Positions 1 to 5,812 of a DNA stretch of 7,992 nucleotides are shown here, in pieces (position 1 is the first letter of the stretch; every line of letters starts with the position of its first letter). Made by a program: the position numbers and the translations under genes. This DNA is from an uncultured Parasphingopyxis sp. (GTDB lineage Bacteria > Pseudomonadota > Alphaproteobacteria > Sphingomonadales > Sphingomonadaceae). The stretch covers positions 1 to 7,992 of the forward strand of contig CAJQMX010000036.1 of NCBI GenBank assembly GCA_905479515.1, read 5' to 3'. The notes under the pieces are model-generated. The model was not told the origin of the DNA and made no database searches. It saw only the letters and a program-made list of their open reading frames with translations.

Positions 1-391
<391 letters not shown>

Positions 392-501
392 AGTCCCACC
401 ATCAACGACAGTGCCGTGCATTGTCTGCGAAGGAACGGATAATCTTAGTCGCAGCCCATGACGGGTATCGATTTCTTTCCCCTTTTCTACGCCGGCCTCA
501 T
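392..501 (+). other. 23S-5S internal transcribed spacer with a stem-loop
   Basis: This is the transcribed spacer between 23S and 5S rRNA and contains no tRNA. A 7-bp stem (GACAGTG at 407-413 with CATTGTC at 419-425, one G-U pair, 5-base loop) lies just after the 23S end and could be part of a processing structure. A pyrimidine-rich run (tttctttccccttttct) precedes 5S at 472-488. The processing role is inference. Confidence 0.6.
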
Positions 502-619
502 AGCTTGGTGGCTATGGCGTCAGTGACCCACCCGATCCCATCCCGAACTCGGCCGTGAAACCTGATTGCGCCGATGGTACTTCGTCTTAAGACGCGGAAG
601 AGTAGGTCGCCGCCAGGCT
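502..619 (+). rRNA. rrf: 5S ribosomal RNA
   Basis: This is a complete 5S rRNA of about 118 nt. It has the conserved alphaproteobacterial blocks CCCGATCCCATCCCGAACTC (531-550), GGCCGTGAAA (551-560) and CGCCGATGGTACTTCGTC (569-586). The terminal helix closes by pairing AGCTTGG (502-508) with CCAGGCT (613-619), which fixes the ends to within one or two bases. It is co-transcribed with 23S rRNA upstream and the initiator tRNA downstream. Confidence 0.96.
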
Positions 620-698
620 TTGAAGCTGGCGTAGGAAAAAGGTCAGGGAAACCCATTTACGATGATCAAAGGCTATAGGCCTCACCGGCCCAAGTTGG

Positions 699-775
<77 letters not shown>

Positions 776-813
776 ACAACTCATTTACAATCAGATATTG
801 TTTAGGTTCCGAC

Positions 814-834
814 AGCGATTGTCTTGCAATCGCT
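814..834 (+). terminator. Stem-loop after the rRNA operon, possible terminator
   Basis: An 8-bp perfect stem, AGCGATTG (814-821) with CAATCGCT (827-834), encloses a 5-base loop (TCTTG). It lies 38 nt after tRNA-fMet, a suitable place for rRNA operon termination. No U-run follows on either strand, so it is not a classical intrinsic terminator. It might instead assist Rho or serve as a processing end. The structure is seen; the function is inferred. Confidence 0.4.
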
Positions 835-856
835 TCCGGGCCTGCTTTGTCGTGCG

Positions 857-1018
857 CTATCGGACGCGAACAGCAATGGAACGTTCGCCGTTCGCCGGAA
901 CTTCTATTTCCCAAAATAGCGAATTGTCTCGTCCATATTCATCCCCCTGAGTGAGCATGGCATCTTGGATCGTCTGTTGATGTTCTGCTGCTTGGGTTTG
1001 ATATCGATCAAACCGGCC
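857..1018 (-). pseudogene. Possible remnant: C-terminal end of a DUF4139-like protein
   Basis: On the minus strand an open frame ends at a TAG (857-859). Its last 50 or so residues read like real protein, with the tail FWEIEVPANGERSIAVRVR. DUF4139-type proteins, as I recall them, end in a similar way: an aromatic residue, VPANGE, then a short beta strand. Upstream the frame only continues antisense through the DUF465 gene at 1089-1328, so there is no room for the several-hundred-residue N-terminal part such proteins have. No well-placed start with a ribosome-binding site was found. The likely reading is a gene decayed to its 3' end beside the rRNA operon; chance similarity is a real alternative. 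The upstream boundary is a guess. Confidence 0.3.
995..1014. repeat. Perfect 8-bp inverted repeat upstream of the DUF465 gene
   Basis: GGTTTGAT (995-1002) and ATCAAACC (1007-1014) form a perfect inverted repeat around ATCG. Its right end lies 74 bp before the start codon of the DUF465 gene. It could be an operator for a dimeric regulator or an RNA hairpin, but no U-run follows. A -10-like TAGAAT lies at 1034-1039 with no convincing -35 partner. Function unknown. Confidence 0.45.
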
Positions 1019-1088
1019 TTTGAGAGGGTGCGCTAGAATAGCGGAACTGGAGCAATCCTGCACCCGAATCCAACCGGAGAGACCATCC

Positions 1089-1328
1089 ATGTCGCACGTT
1101 CCCCATGAACTGGCTGAAGAATTTCCAAACCATGTCGAGAAGCTCCATGATCTCAAAATGAACAATGGGCATTTCGCGAAGCTTGCCGAGGAATATCATG
1201 AAATCAATCGCGAGATTCATCGGATCGAAAGCGGTGTGGAAGTGGCCGCGGACGAGCGCACCATTGATCTCAGGAAGCGCCGGCTTGAGCTGAAGGATGA
1301 AGTGAACGGGATGCTGGCAACCGCCTAG
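1089..1328 (+). CDS. DUF465 (YdcH-like) family small protein
   Basis: This 79-residue soluble protein is charged and almost wholly alpha-helical in character. The family, DUF465/YdcH, is common in alphaproteobacteria and has no settled function. The start at ATG 1089 is supported by GGAGAG at 1076-1081, seven bases upstream, and by the product beginning MSHVPHELAEEFP. The pattern LxxxNxHFxxLxxEYxEINREIHRIE, then a short loop and DLRKRRLELKDEV, fits the antiparallel helical hairpin typical of the family. There is no signal peptide or membrane segment. It stands alone between the rRNA operon and trhO, with 95 bases before the next start. The family call is from recall of the motif; no function is claimed. 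Confidence 0.85.
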   Translation: MSHVPHELAEEFPNHVEKLHDLKMNNGHFAKLAEEYHEINREIHRIESGVEVAADERTIDLRKRRLELKDEVNGMLATA

Positions 1329-1423
1329 GACAAGGTCCCGGGCGCGGCTTCGGGCGGCTCTGGGGAGCATTTTTCAGCCAAAAACTCTTGCGTCTCCCGC
1401 ACAATCCGGCTGTTGATGACCCG

Positions 1424-2374
1424 ATGACCGTATCAGACACTCCCATCCGCGTTGCCGCGCTGTATCGCTTTACTCCCTTCGAGGATTGCGCTGCCTTGCA
1501 GTCCGATCTGCAGGCCAAATGCCATGAGGCTGGCATCAAGGGCACGATCCTGGTCGCGCCGGAAGGGATCAACGGAACGATTGCCGGAACGGCCGATGCC
1601 GTGAATGCAGTGCTCGGCTATATCCGGGACCTGCCCGGCTGCGCAGAGATTGAGGTCAAATATTCGGAAACCGCCGAAATGCCCTTCTACCGCATGAAAG
1701 TGCGGATCAAGCGCGAGATCGTGACGATGGGGGAACCTGATATCGATCCCGTGCGCGATGTGGGCGCCTATGTGTCGCCCGAAGACTGGAACGCGCTGAT
1801 CGCCGATCCCGACACGATCCTGATTGATACGCGCAATGCTTATGAGGTCGCCGCCGGCACATTCGAGAATGCAATCGATCCCCAAACGCCCAGCTTTCGC
1901 GATTTCCCGGCATGGTTCCGCGACAATCGTGAGGCGCTTCTGGAGGGCAAAGAGAAGCCGCGCATCGCGATGTTCTGTACTGGCGGGATTCGCTGCGAAA
2001 AGGCTACGGCCTTACTCAAGTCGGAAGGGCTGGACGAGGTGTATCACCTCAAAGGCGGGATCCTCAAATATCTGGAGAATATCGATCCGGATGAGAGCCG
2101 CTGGAACGGCGAATGTTTTGTGTTCGACGAGCGTGTGACCGTGACCCATGGCCTGGAGCGGGGTAGCCATGCGCTATGCCGGGCCTGCCGGATGCCGATC
2201 AGTGAGTCTGACCAGGCGTCGCCGCTTTATGAGGAGGGCATCAGCTGCCCGGCCTGCCATGGCACGCGGACCGAGGAGCAAAGGCGGGGCTATGCCGAAC
2301 GCCAGCGCCAGGCCGCGTTGGCTGCAGCGCGAGGCGAGGTTCATATCGGAGGGGAACCGACTGGCGATGGCTGA
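1424..2374 (+). CDS. trhO: tRNA uridine(34) hydroxylase TrhO (rhodanese family)
   Basis: This 316-residue cytoplasmic enzyme is of the YceA/TrhO family, which uses O2 to hydroxylate C5 of uridine 34 in the wobble position of certain tRNAs. Residues 8-100 form the N-terminal domain with the family signature KGTILVAPEGINGTIAG (39-55), and residues 115-230 are the rhodanese domain. The active-site loop is FCTGGIRCEK, with catalytic-type C185 and a second cysteine C191. It is followed by VYHLKGGILKYLE (206-218), also typical. The C-terminal region carries two CxxC pairs (C252/C255 and C275/C278) that could bind zinc, and ends in an Arg/Ala-rich tail. The ATG at 1424 was chosen because homologues start near MTxxPIRVAALYRF; its Shine-Dalgarno is weak, and an in-frame TTG at 1388 is less likely. 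The gene overlaps the following GST gene by 8 bases. Confidence 0.93.
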   Translation: MTVSDTPIRVAALYRFTPFEDCAALQSDLQAKCHEAGIKGTILVAPEGINGTIAGTADAVNAVLGYIRDLPGCAEIEVKYSETAEMPFYRMKVRIKREIVTMGEPDIDPVRDVGAYVSPEDWNALIADPDTILIDTRNAYEVAAGTFENAIDPQTPSFRDFPAWFRDNREALLEGKEKPRIAMFCTGGIRCEKATALLKSEGLDEVYHLKGGILKYLENIDPDESRWNGECFVFDERVTVTHGLERGSHALCRACRMPISESDQASPLYEEGISCPACHGTRTEEQRRGYAERQRQAALAAARGEVHIGGEPTGDG

Positions 2375-3038
2375 TCTGCCGATCCTCTACAGCTTCCGCC
2401 GCTGCCCTTATGCGATGCGCGCGCGCATCGCATTGCTGGCAAGCGGCCAACGCTGCGTGGTTCGCGAAGTGGTGCTGCGCGACAAACCTGAAGCGATGAT
2501 TGCCGCCTCACCCAAGGCCACCGTTCCAGTACTGGTTTTGCCAGACGGTACCGTGATTGATCAGAGCCTTGATATCATGCGCTGGGCATTGGGGATCAAT
2601 GATCCTGAAGGCTGGCTGGCGGAAGATGCCGCGGCTGCAGAAACGCTGATCAACCAGAATGATGGGCCGTTTAAACATCATCTTGACCGGTACAAATATG
2701 CGACCCGGCATGATGCCGATCCGATTGTGCACCGTGATGCCGGCATGGCTATTTTGGAAGGCCTTGACCGCCGTCTGGCGAACTCGGCAAATTTGCTCGG
2801 CGCTGGCCGGTCGCTGGCGGATATCGCGCTATTTCCTTTTGTCCGCCAATTTGCTGCAACTGATCGGCAATGGTTCGATGCACAACGGGTGCCTTATCTC
2901 CAAGCCTGGCTGTCCCGCCATCTTGAATCGCCCCTATTTGCTGATGTGATGACCAAGCTAGCGCAATGGCAGCCTGGTGATGACCGTATTACGATGCCGA
3001 ATTTTGACGGCGAAACAATCTGTCAGGGGTCGGTCTAG
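2367..3038 (+). CDS. Glutathione S-transferase-fold protein
   Basis: This protein has 223 residues, the usual size for a cytosolic GST. Residues 5-80 form a thioredoxin-like N-terminal domain with YSFRRCPYAMRARIAL (8-23). Cys13 lies where omega/beta-type GSTs and glutaredoxins have their active cysteine; the motif is CPYA, not CPYC. The cis-proline loop (KATVPVLVLPDG) and the glutathione gamma-glutamyl contact region (DQSLDIMRWAL) follow. The rest is a helical C-terminal domain including SLADIALFPFVRQF, the usual helix-6 motif. This suggests a glutathione-dependent thiol transferase or dehydroascorbate-reductase-type activity; the substrate is unknown. The start at ATG 2367 overlaps the trhO stop by 8 bases, with GGAGGGG at 2348-2354 (spacing 12), implying translational coupling. 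Its TAG stop lies in the same CTAG as the stop of the converging PilZ gene. Confidence 0.85.
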   Translation: MADLPILYSFRRCPYAMRARIALLASGQRCVVREVVLRDKPEAMIAASPKATVPVLVLPDGTVIDQSLDIMRWALGINDPEGWLAEDAAAAETLINQNDGPFKHHLDRYKYATRHDADPIVHRDAGMAILEGLDRRLANSANLLGAGRSLADIALFPFVRQFAATDRQWFDAQRVPYLQAWLSRHLESPLFADVMTKLAQWQPGDDRITMPNFDGETICQGSV

Positions 3039-3706
3039 CGACCCAATGCAGGCTTCTTCTGAAGATCCGGATATCCGCTGTGAAGACCCTGCTGCGCGGC
3101 CCAATAGGCCACTTGATCAAGCGGCATTACACGATTGAACGAAATGCCGGCATATTGCGGGCTAACCCAGCGCACGACGCTTGCGCGAACCGGGAGACCT
3201 TCAATCTCGACAACCACATCAAGACCGGATTCGAGCGTCATCCCAGCATCGACTTTCACGCCGCCCTGGGAGATATCAAAAACCTGCAGTCTTTCGCGTA
3301 TGTCTCCAATTACGACACGCGCCATACTGTCGATGCTGAGGCGCGGCGAGCGCGAGGCCATCCGGCCTGCAGTCGGGGAGAGCACTTCATGCACATCAAT
3401 CGGCTCGTCAAATTCGATGCCCGCGCGGCCATCCTGCATCCAACGCACGATCCCACCAATATTCGCACCGGCTTTGAATTCAATTTGAACTGCGTCTTCC
3501 ACGTTGAGGGGCGCAAATATCTCCGCCATGACACCTTTAGAGGAGATGTTTCGTATAAGGCACAATTCCTGCATCGTGGCCGTGATGATCTTTCCGGCCT
3601 GCAATACGCTCATATAACGCTGACCATCCCGACGCTCCAAAGATTCCGGTGTCGCTTCGGAAAGCGAAATCGTTGTGAACTCTGTAAAGCCCGCATCGTT
3701 CAGCAT
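3035..3706 (-). CDS. Tandem PilZ-domain protein
   Basis: This 223-residue protein has two PilZ-like domains and no other recognised domain. PilZ domains bind the second messenger c-di-GMP through an RxxxR motif and a later (D/N)xSxxG motif. Domain 1 (about 24-110) has RDGQR (26-30) and NISSKG (53-58). Domain 2 (about 113-205) has RMASR (115-119) and DISQGG (144-149). Each contains a matching strand pair, GIVRWMQDGRAGIEF and SVVRWVSPQYAGISF, which supports an internal duplication. No signal peptide or membrane segment is seen, so a cytoplasmic c-di-GMP sensor or adaptor is likely, perhaps affecting motility, exopolysaccharide or cell cycle; the output is unknown. The start is supported by GGAGAAG five bases before ATG on the minus strand. 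It is a single-gene unit transcribed from the AT-rich region at 3707-3973. Confidence 0.88.
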   Translation of the reverse strand: MLNDAGFTEFTTISLSEATPESLERRDGQRYMSVLQAGKIITATMQELCLIRNISSKGVMAEIFAPLNVEDAVQIEFKAGANIGGIVRWMQDGRAGIEFDEPIDVHEVLSPTAGRMASRSPRLSIDSMARVVIGDIRERLQVFDISQGGVKVDAGMTLESGLDVVVEIEGLPVRASVVRWVSPQYAGISFNRVMPLDQVAYWAAQQGLHSGYPDLQKKPALGR

Positions 3707-3750
3707 TATGTCTTCTCCAATAATCTCTCACTGGCGACAACTACTTAACG

Positions 3751-3790
3751 ATTGAAAAAGTTCCAATAATATTGAAAAAAATCCAATATT
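3751..3790. repeat. Tandem 20-bp direct repeat with A-tracts upstream of the PilZ gene
   Basis: Two adjacent 20-bp units at 3751-3770 and 3771-3790 agree at 17 of 20 positions. Each has the form ATTG, an A-run, TCCAATA. ATTG and CAAT elements alternate (3751, 3764, 3771, 3784, with another ATTG at 3792), so each unit is also a loose inverted repeat. The A-runs (5 and 7 bases) are spaced about two helical turns apart, which would favour bending. The array lies 45-84 bp upstream of the PilZ start codon, consistent with a regulator site or promoter upstream element. The function is inferred. Confidence 0.6.
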
Positions 3791-3804
3791 CATTGAGTCT
3801 ATAG

Positions 3805-3819
3805 TTAATAAATAGTTAA
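3805..3819. promoter_or_regulatory. Putative CtrA-binding box (TTAA-N7-TTAA) with nearby GANTC site
   Basis: TTAA at 3805-3808 and TTAA at 3816-3819 are separated by exactly seven bases, matching the classical CtrA recognition motif of alphaproteobacteria. The halves sit in an 8-bp direct repeat TAGTTAAT (3802-3809 and 3813-3820). A GANTC sequence (GAGTC, 3795-3799), the target of the cell-cycle methylase CcrM, lies six bases to the left. The box is 99 bp upstream of the PilZ gene and 155 bp upstream of the CoA-transferase gene. The surrounding DNA is AT-rich, so a chance match is possible. Confidence 0.45.
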
Positions 3820-3845
3820 TGCAGGCCCAAACATCTTAATATATA
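3816..3845 (+). promoter_or_regulatory. Candidate promoter for the CoA-transferase operon
   Basis: A -10-like TATATA at 3840-3845 lies 18 bases after TTAATG (3816-3821), which could serve as a poor -35. That element overlaps the right half of the TTAA-N7-TTAA box, the arrangement seen in CtrA-activated promoters where the box covers the -35. Transcription would start near 3852 and leave a leader of about 120 bases before the ATG at 3974. This is a visual match in AT-rich DNA, so weak evidence. Confidence 0.25.
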
Positions 3846-3973
3846 GGGCTTTGTTCAGTATTCTTGTTGTCACAGAAAATCGGATCTCTCATCTTCGAAT
3901 TGGAGCGCGCGCATTATCTGACCATAGCGATTTGTTTTCGGTTCAGATATGCAACCTTCCAAAGGAGACGCCT

Positions 3974-5155
3974 ATGAACAATCCGAAACTGCTTGAGGGT
4001 ATCCGTATCGTTGACATGACGAGCGTGATTTTCGGGCCCTACGCAACCCAGACATTGGCGGATTGCGGCGCGGACGTAATCAAAGTCGAACCGCCGACGG
4101 GTGACCAGTTTCGCAATGCCGGCAAGCCAGCGCACACGCGCGGCATGGGTGCTTGCCACATGACGCTCAATCGCGGGAAACGCTCGATTGTTCTCGATCT
4201 CAAGAGTGAAGAGGATACGGTCGTGATGCGGGACCTGCTCGCAACGGCTGATGTGTTCATCCATAATGTCCGTGCACAGGCCATCACCAAGCTTGGTTTT
4301 GACTATGACGCGGTTCGGGAGGTTGCTCCTGATATTGTCTATGCGCACTGCACGGGCTTCGGGTCGGACGGACCCTATGCGCCGCTCCAGGCTTATGACG
4401 ATGTGATCCAGGCAGCGAGTGGTATGACATCGATGCCGCCGCGCGCGGATGGCAATCCTGCGCCGCGTTTCGTGCCAGCGGCGATCGCCGACAAGGTATC
4501 CGGGCTCCATGCGGCTTATGCCGTTCTTGCTGCCGTAGTCCACAAGCTTCGCACCGGCGAAGGCCAGTTTGTGGAAATTCCGATGTTTGAGAGCTTCACC
4601 GCATTCTCCCTTGAGGAGCATCTCTATGGCGCGACATTCGATCCACCGGTTGAACCCATCGTCTATACACGTCAGGCAGAGCCGACCCGTCAGCCATTCC
4701 CGACAGCCGACGGCCATGTCGCCATTGTTCCCTATTCCGATGCGGATTGGGGCAAACTGTTCACCGTTCTGGGCGATCCGGGTATGGTCGAGCAGGAGCC
4801 CTATGACACGCCGCTTGGACGCTTCCGCAACCAGCCCGGATTGTTTATGCGGGTTGCGGAGCTGACGCCGGCCAAGACCAGTGGTGAGTGGACGGCGCTT
4901 CTCAACGAAGTCAGCATCCCGTGTATGCCCTGCCGCGATGTTGCGGACATATTCGAGGACCCGCATCTGAAGGCCACCGGCTTTTTCAAACGGCGTGAGC
5001 ATCCGACCGAGGGGGGCTATTTCGAGATGCAGCCGCCTGTTCGTTTCGGTGCTCGACCTGATGCGGATATTGCACCGGCACCATTGCTCGATCAGCATGG
5101 TGACGAAGTCCGGGCAGAGATCGCCCAATATAAAGCCGCGAGGGCTGCTACATGA
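3974..5155 (+). CDS. CaiB/BaiF-family (class III) CoA-transferase
   Basis: This 393-residue protein is typical in length and motif order for family III CoA-transferases, which move CoA between carboxylic acids through an aspartyl-CoA intermediate. The N-terminal block LLEGIRIVDMTSVIFGPYAT (7-26) and GADVIKVEPPTGD (32-44) are characteristic, followed by NRGKRSIVLDLK (66-77). GFGSDGPYAPLQAYDD (128-143) includes D142, the likely catalytic aspartate by analogy with formyl-CoA transferase. ADKVSGLHAAYAVLAA (172-187) and TGEGQFVEIPMFES (194-207) are also family motifs. It is cytoplasmic with no signal peptide. The ATG at 3974 has AAAGGAG six bases upstream; an open extension back to 3851 has no family features. 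The stop overlaps the next ATG as ATGA, so it is very probably co-translated with the zeta GST. The substrate cannot be told from sequence; some family members are racemases or dehydratase-linked enzymes. Confidence 0.9.
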   Translation: MNNPKLLEGIRIVDMTSVIFGPYATQTLADCGADVIKVEPPTGDQFRNAGKPAHTRGMGACHMTLNRGKRSIVLDLKSEEDTVVMRDLLATADVFIHNVRAQAITKLGFDYDAVREVAPDIVYAHCTGFGSDGPYAPLQAYDDVIQAASGMTSMPPRADGNPAPRFVPAAIADKVSGLHAAYAVLAAVVHKLRTGEGQFVEIPMFESFTAFSLEEHLYGATFDPPVEPIVYTRQAEPTRQPFPTADGHVAIVPYSDADWGKLFTVLGDPGMVEQEPYDTPLGRFRNQPGLFMRVAELTPAKTSGEWTALLNEVSIPCMPCRDVADIFEDPHLKATGFFKRREHPTEGGYFEMQPPVRFGARPDADIAPAPLLDQHGDEVRAEIAQYKAARAAT

Positions 5156-5778
5156 TCCGTCTCCATGACTATTTCCGCTCGTCAGCGAGTTATCGCGTGC
5201 GCATCGCGCTCAATCTCAAGGGCCTCGATTATGAGAGGGTCGCAGTGAACCTGCTTGAGAATGATCAGAAGAGCGATGAGTACCGCACGCGCAATCCTCA
5301 AGGCTTCGTCCCGATGCTGGAAATTGACGGCGCGCAGCTGACCCAGTCGCTGAGCATCGTCAACTATCTGAATGCTGTTTATCCCGATCCTCCGCTTGCC
5401 CCCGCAGACCCTGTGGCGGCCGCCCATGTTCGGTCCATGGCGCAGGTCGTGGCAAGCGACATTCATCCGCTCAACAATTTGCGGGTCCTGCATTATCTCA
5501 AAGACAATTGTGACCAAGATAAAGCCGCGCGCGACCGCTGGTATATGCATTGGGTGCGGGAGGGCTTCATCGCACTCGAGCAGCTTGCGAAGCGCCATGG
5601 CGGGACGTATCTTTCTGGCGACCTTCCCGGTCTCGCGGACCTTTGCCTTGTACCGCAAATGTACAATGCCCGGCGTTTCGAAATTTCTCTCGATGATTTC
5701 CCTGCCTTGGTGGACTATGATGCCAAGGCTAATGCGCTGGCCGCTTTTCAGGCAGCGCATCCTGACCATATTGACTAG
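5152..5778 (+). CDS. maiA: Zeta-class glutathione transferase, maleylacetoacetate isomerase type
   Basis: This 208-residue protein is close to the usual 210-215 of bacterial MaiA. The family catalyses glutathione-dependent cis-trans isomerisation of maleylacetoacetate to fumarylacetoacetate in tyrosine breakdown; close relatives isomerise maleylpyruvate. The zeta signature RSSASYRVRIALNLKG (9-24) is clear. The cysteine of the human SSCS motif is Ala12 here, as in many bacterial members. Also visible are NPQGFVPMLEIDG (49-61), TQSLSIVNYL (64-73), HPLNNLRVLHYL and DLCLVPQMYNARRF, all family landmarks. Its ATG overlaps the preceding TGA (ATGA). No fumarylacetoacetase or homogentisate dioxygenase gene is adjacent, so the pathway is not shown by context, and maleylpyruvate isomerase or another cis-trans isomerase remains possible. 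The gene symbol reflects family, not proven substrate. Confidence 0.85.
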   Translation: MIRLHDYFRSSASYRVRIALNLKGLDYERVAVNLLENDQKSDEYRTRNPQGFVPMLEIDGAQLTQSLSIVNYLNAVYPDPPLAPADPVAAAHVRSMAQVVASDIHPLNNLRVLHYLKDNCDQDKAARDRWYMHWVREGFIALEQLAKRHGGTYLSGDLPGLADLCLVPQMYNARRFEISLDDFPALVDYDAKANALAAFQAAHPDHID

Positions 5779-5791
5779 CGCTCAAGGCGCT
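5777..5791 (+). terminator. Short GC-rich stem-loop between maiA and the receptor gene
   Basis: AGCGC (5777-5781) pairs with GCGCT (5787-5791) around a 5-base loop, starting inside the maiA stop codon and followed by only TT. It is too short and lacks a U-run, so at best it is a weak attenuator or an mRNA 3'-end structure. It occupies half of the 34-base gap before the receptor start. Confidence 0.2.
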
Positions 5792-5812
5792 TTGGGATGT
5801 TTGAGTAACTCC

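Noticed and set aside
1020..1088. N-terminal extension of the DUF465 gene by 23 codons
   Set aside because: The extension has no family features, while the ATG at 1089 has a good ribosome-binding site and the expected start of the protein.
1388..1423. TTG start for trhO 12 codons upstream
   Set aside because: No spaced Shine-Dalgarno, and homologues begin near the ATG at 1424.
2148..2366. Upstream extension of the GST frame inside trhO
   Set aside because: It is the trhO sequence read in another frame; the GST fold begins right after the ATG at 2367.
3080..3748. Plus-strand 222-codon frame opposite the PilZ gene
   Set aside because: Antisense shadow; the minus strand has two PilZ domains and a ribosome-binding site, while this frame has no recognisable domain.
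3851..3973. 41-codon extension of the CoA-transferase frame
   Set aside because: Lies in AT-rich leader DNA, lacks family motifs, and the ATG at 3974 has a strong Shine-Dalgarno.
3914..5128. 404-codon minus-strand frame opposite the CoA-transferase
   Set aside because: Long antisense frames are common opposite high-GC genes; its translation has no family features and the plus-strand protein is clear.
5372..5812. 147-codon N-terminal extension of the receptor frame through maiA
   Set aside because: It is maiA in another frame; the signal peptide begins at the ATG at 5813.
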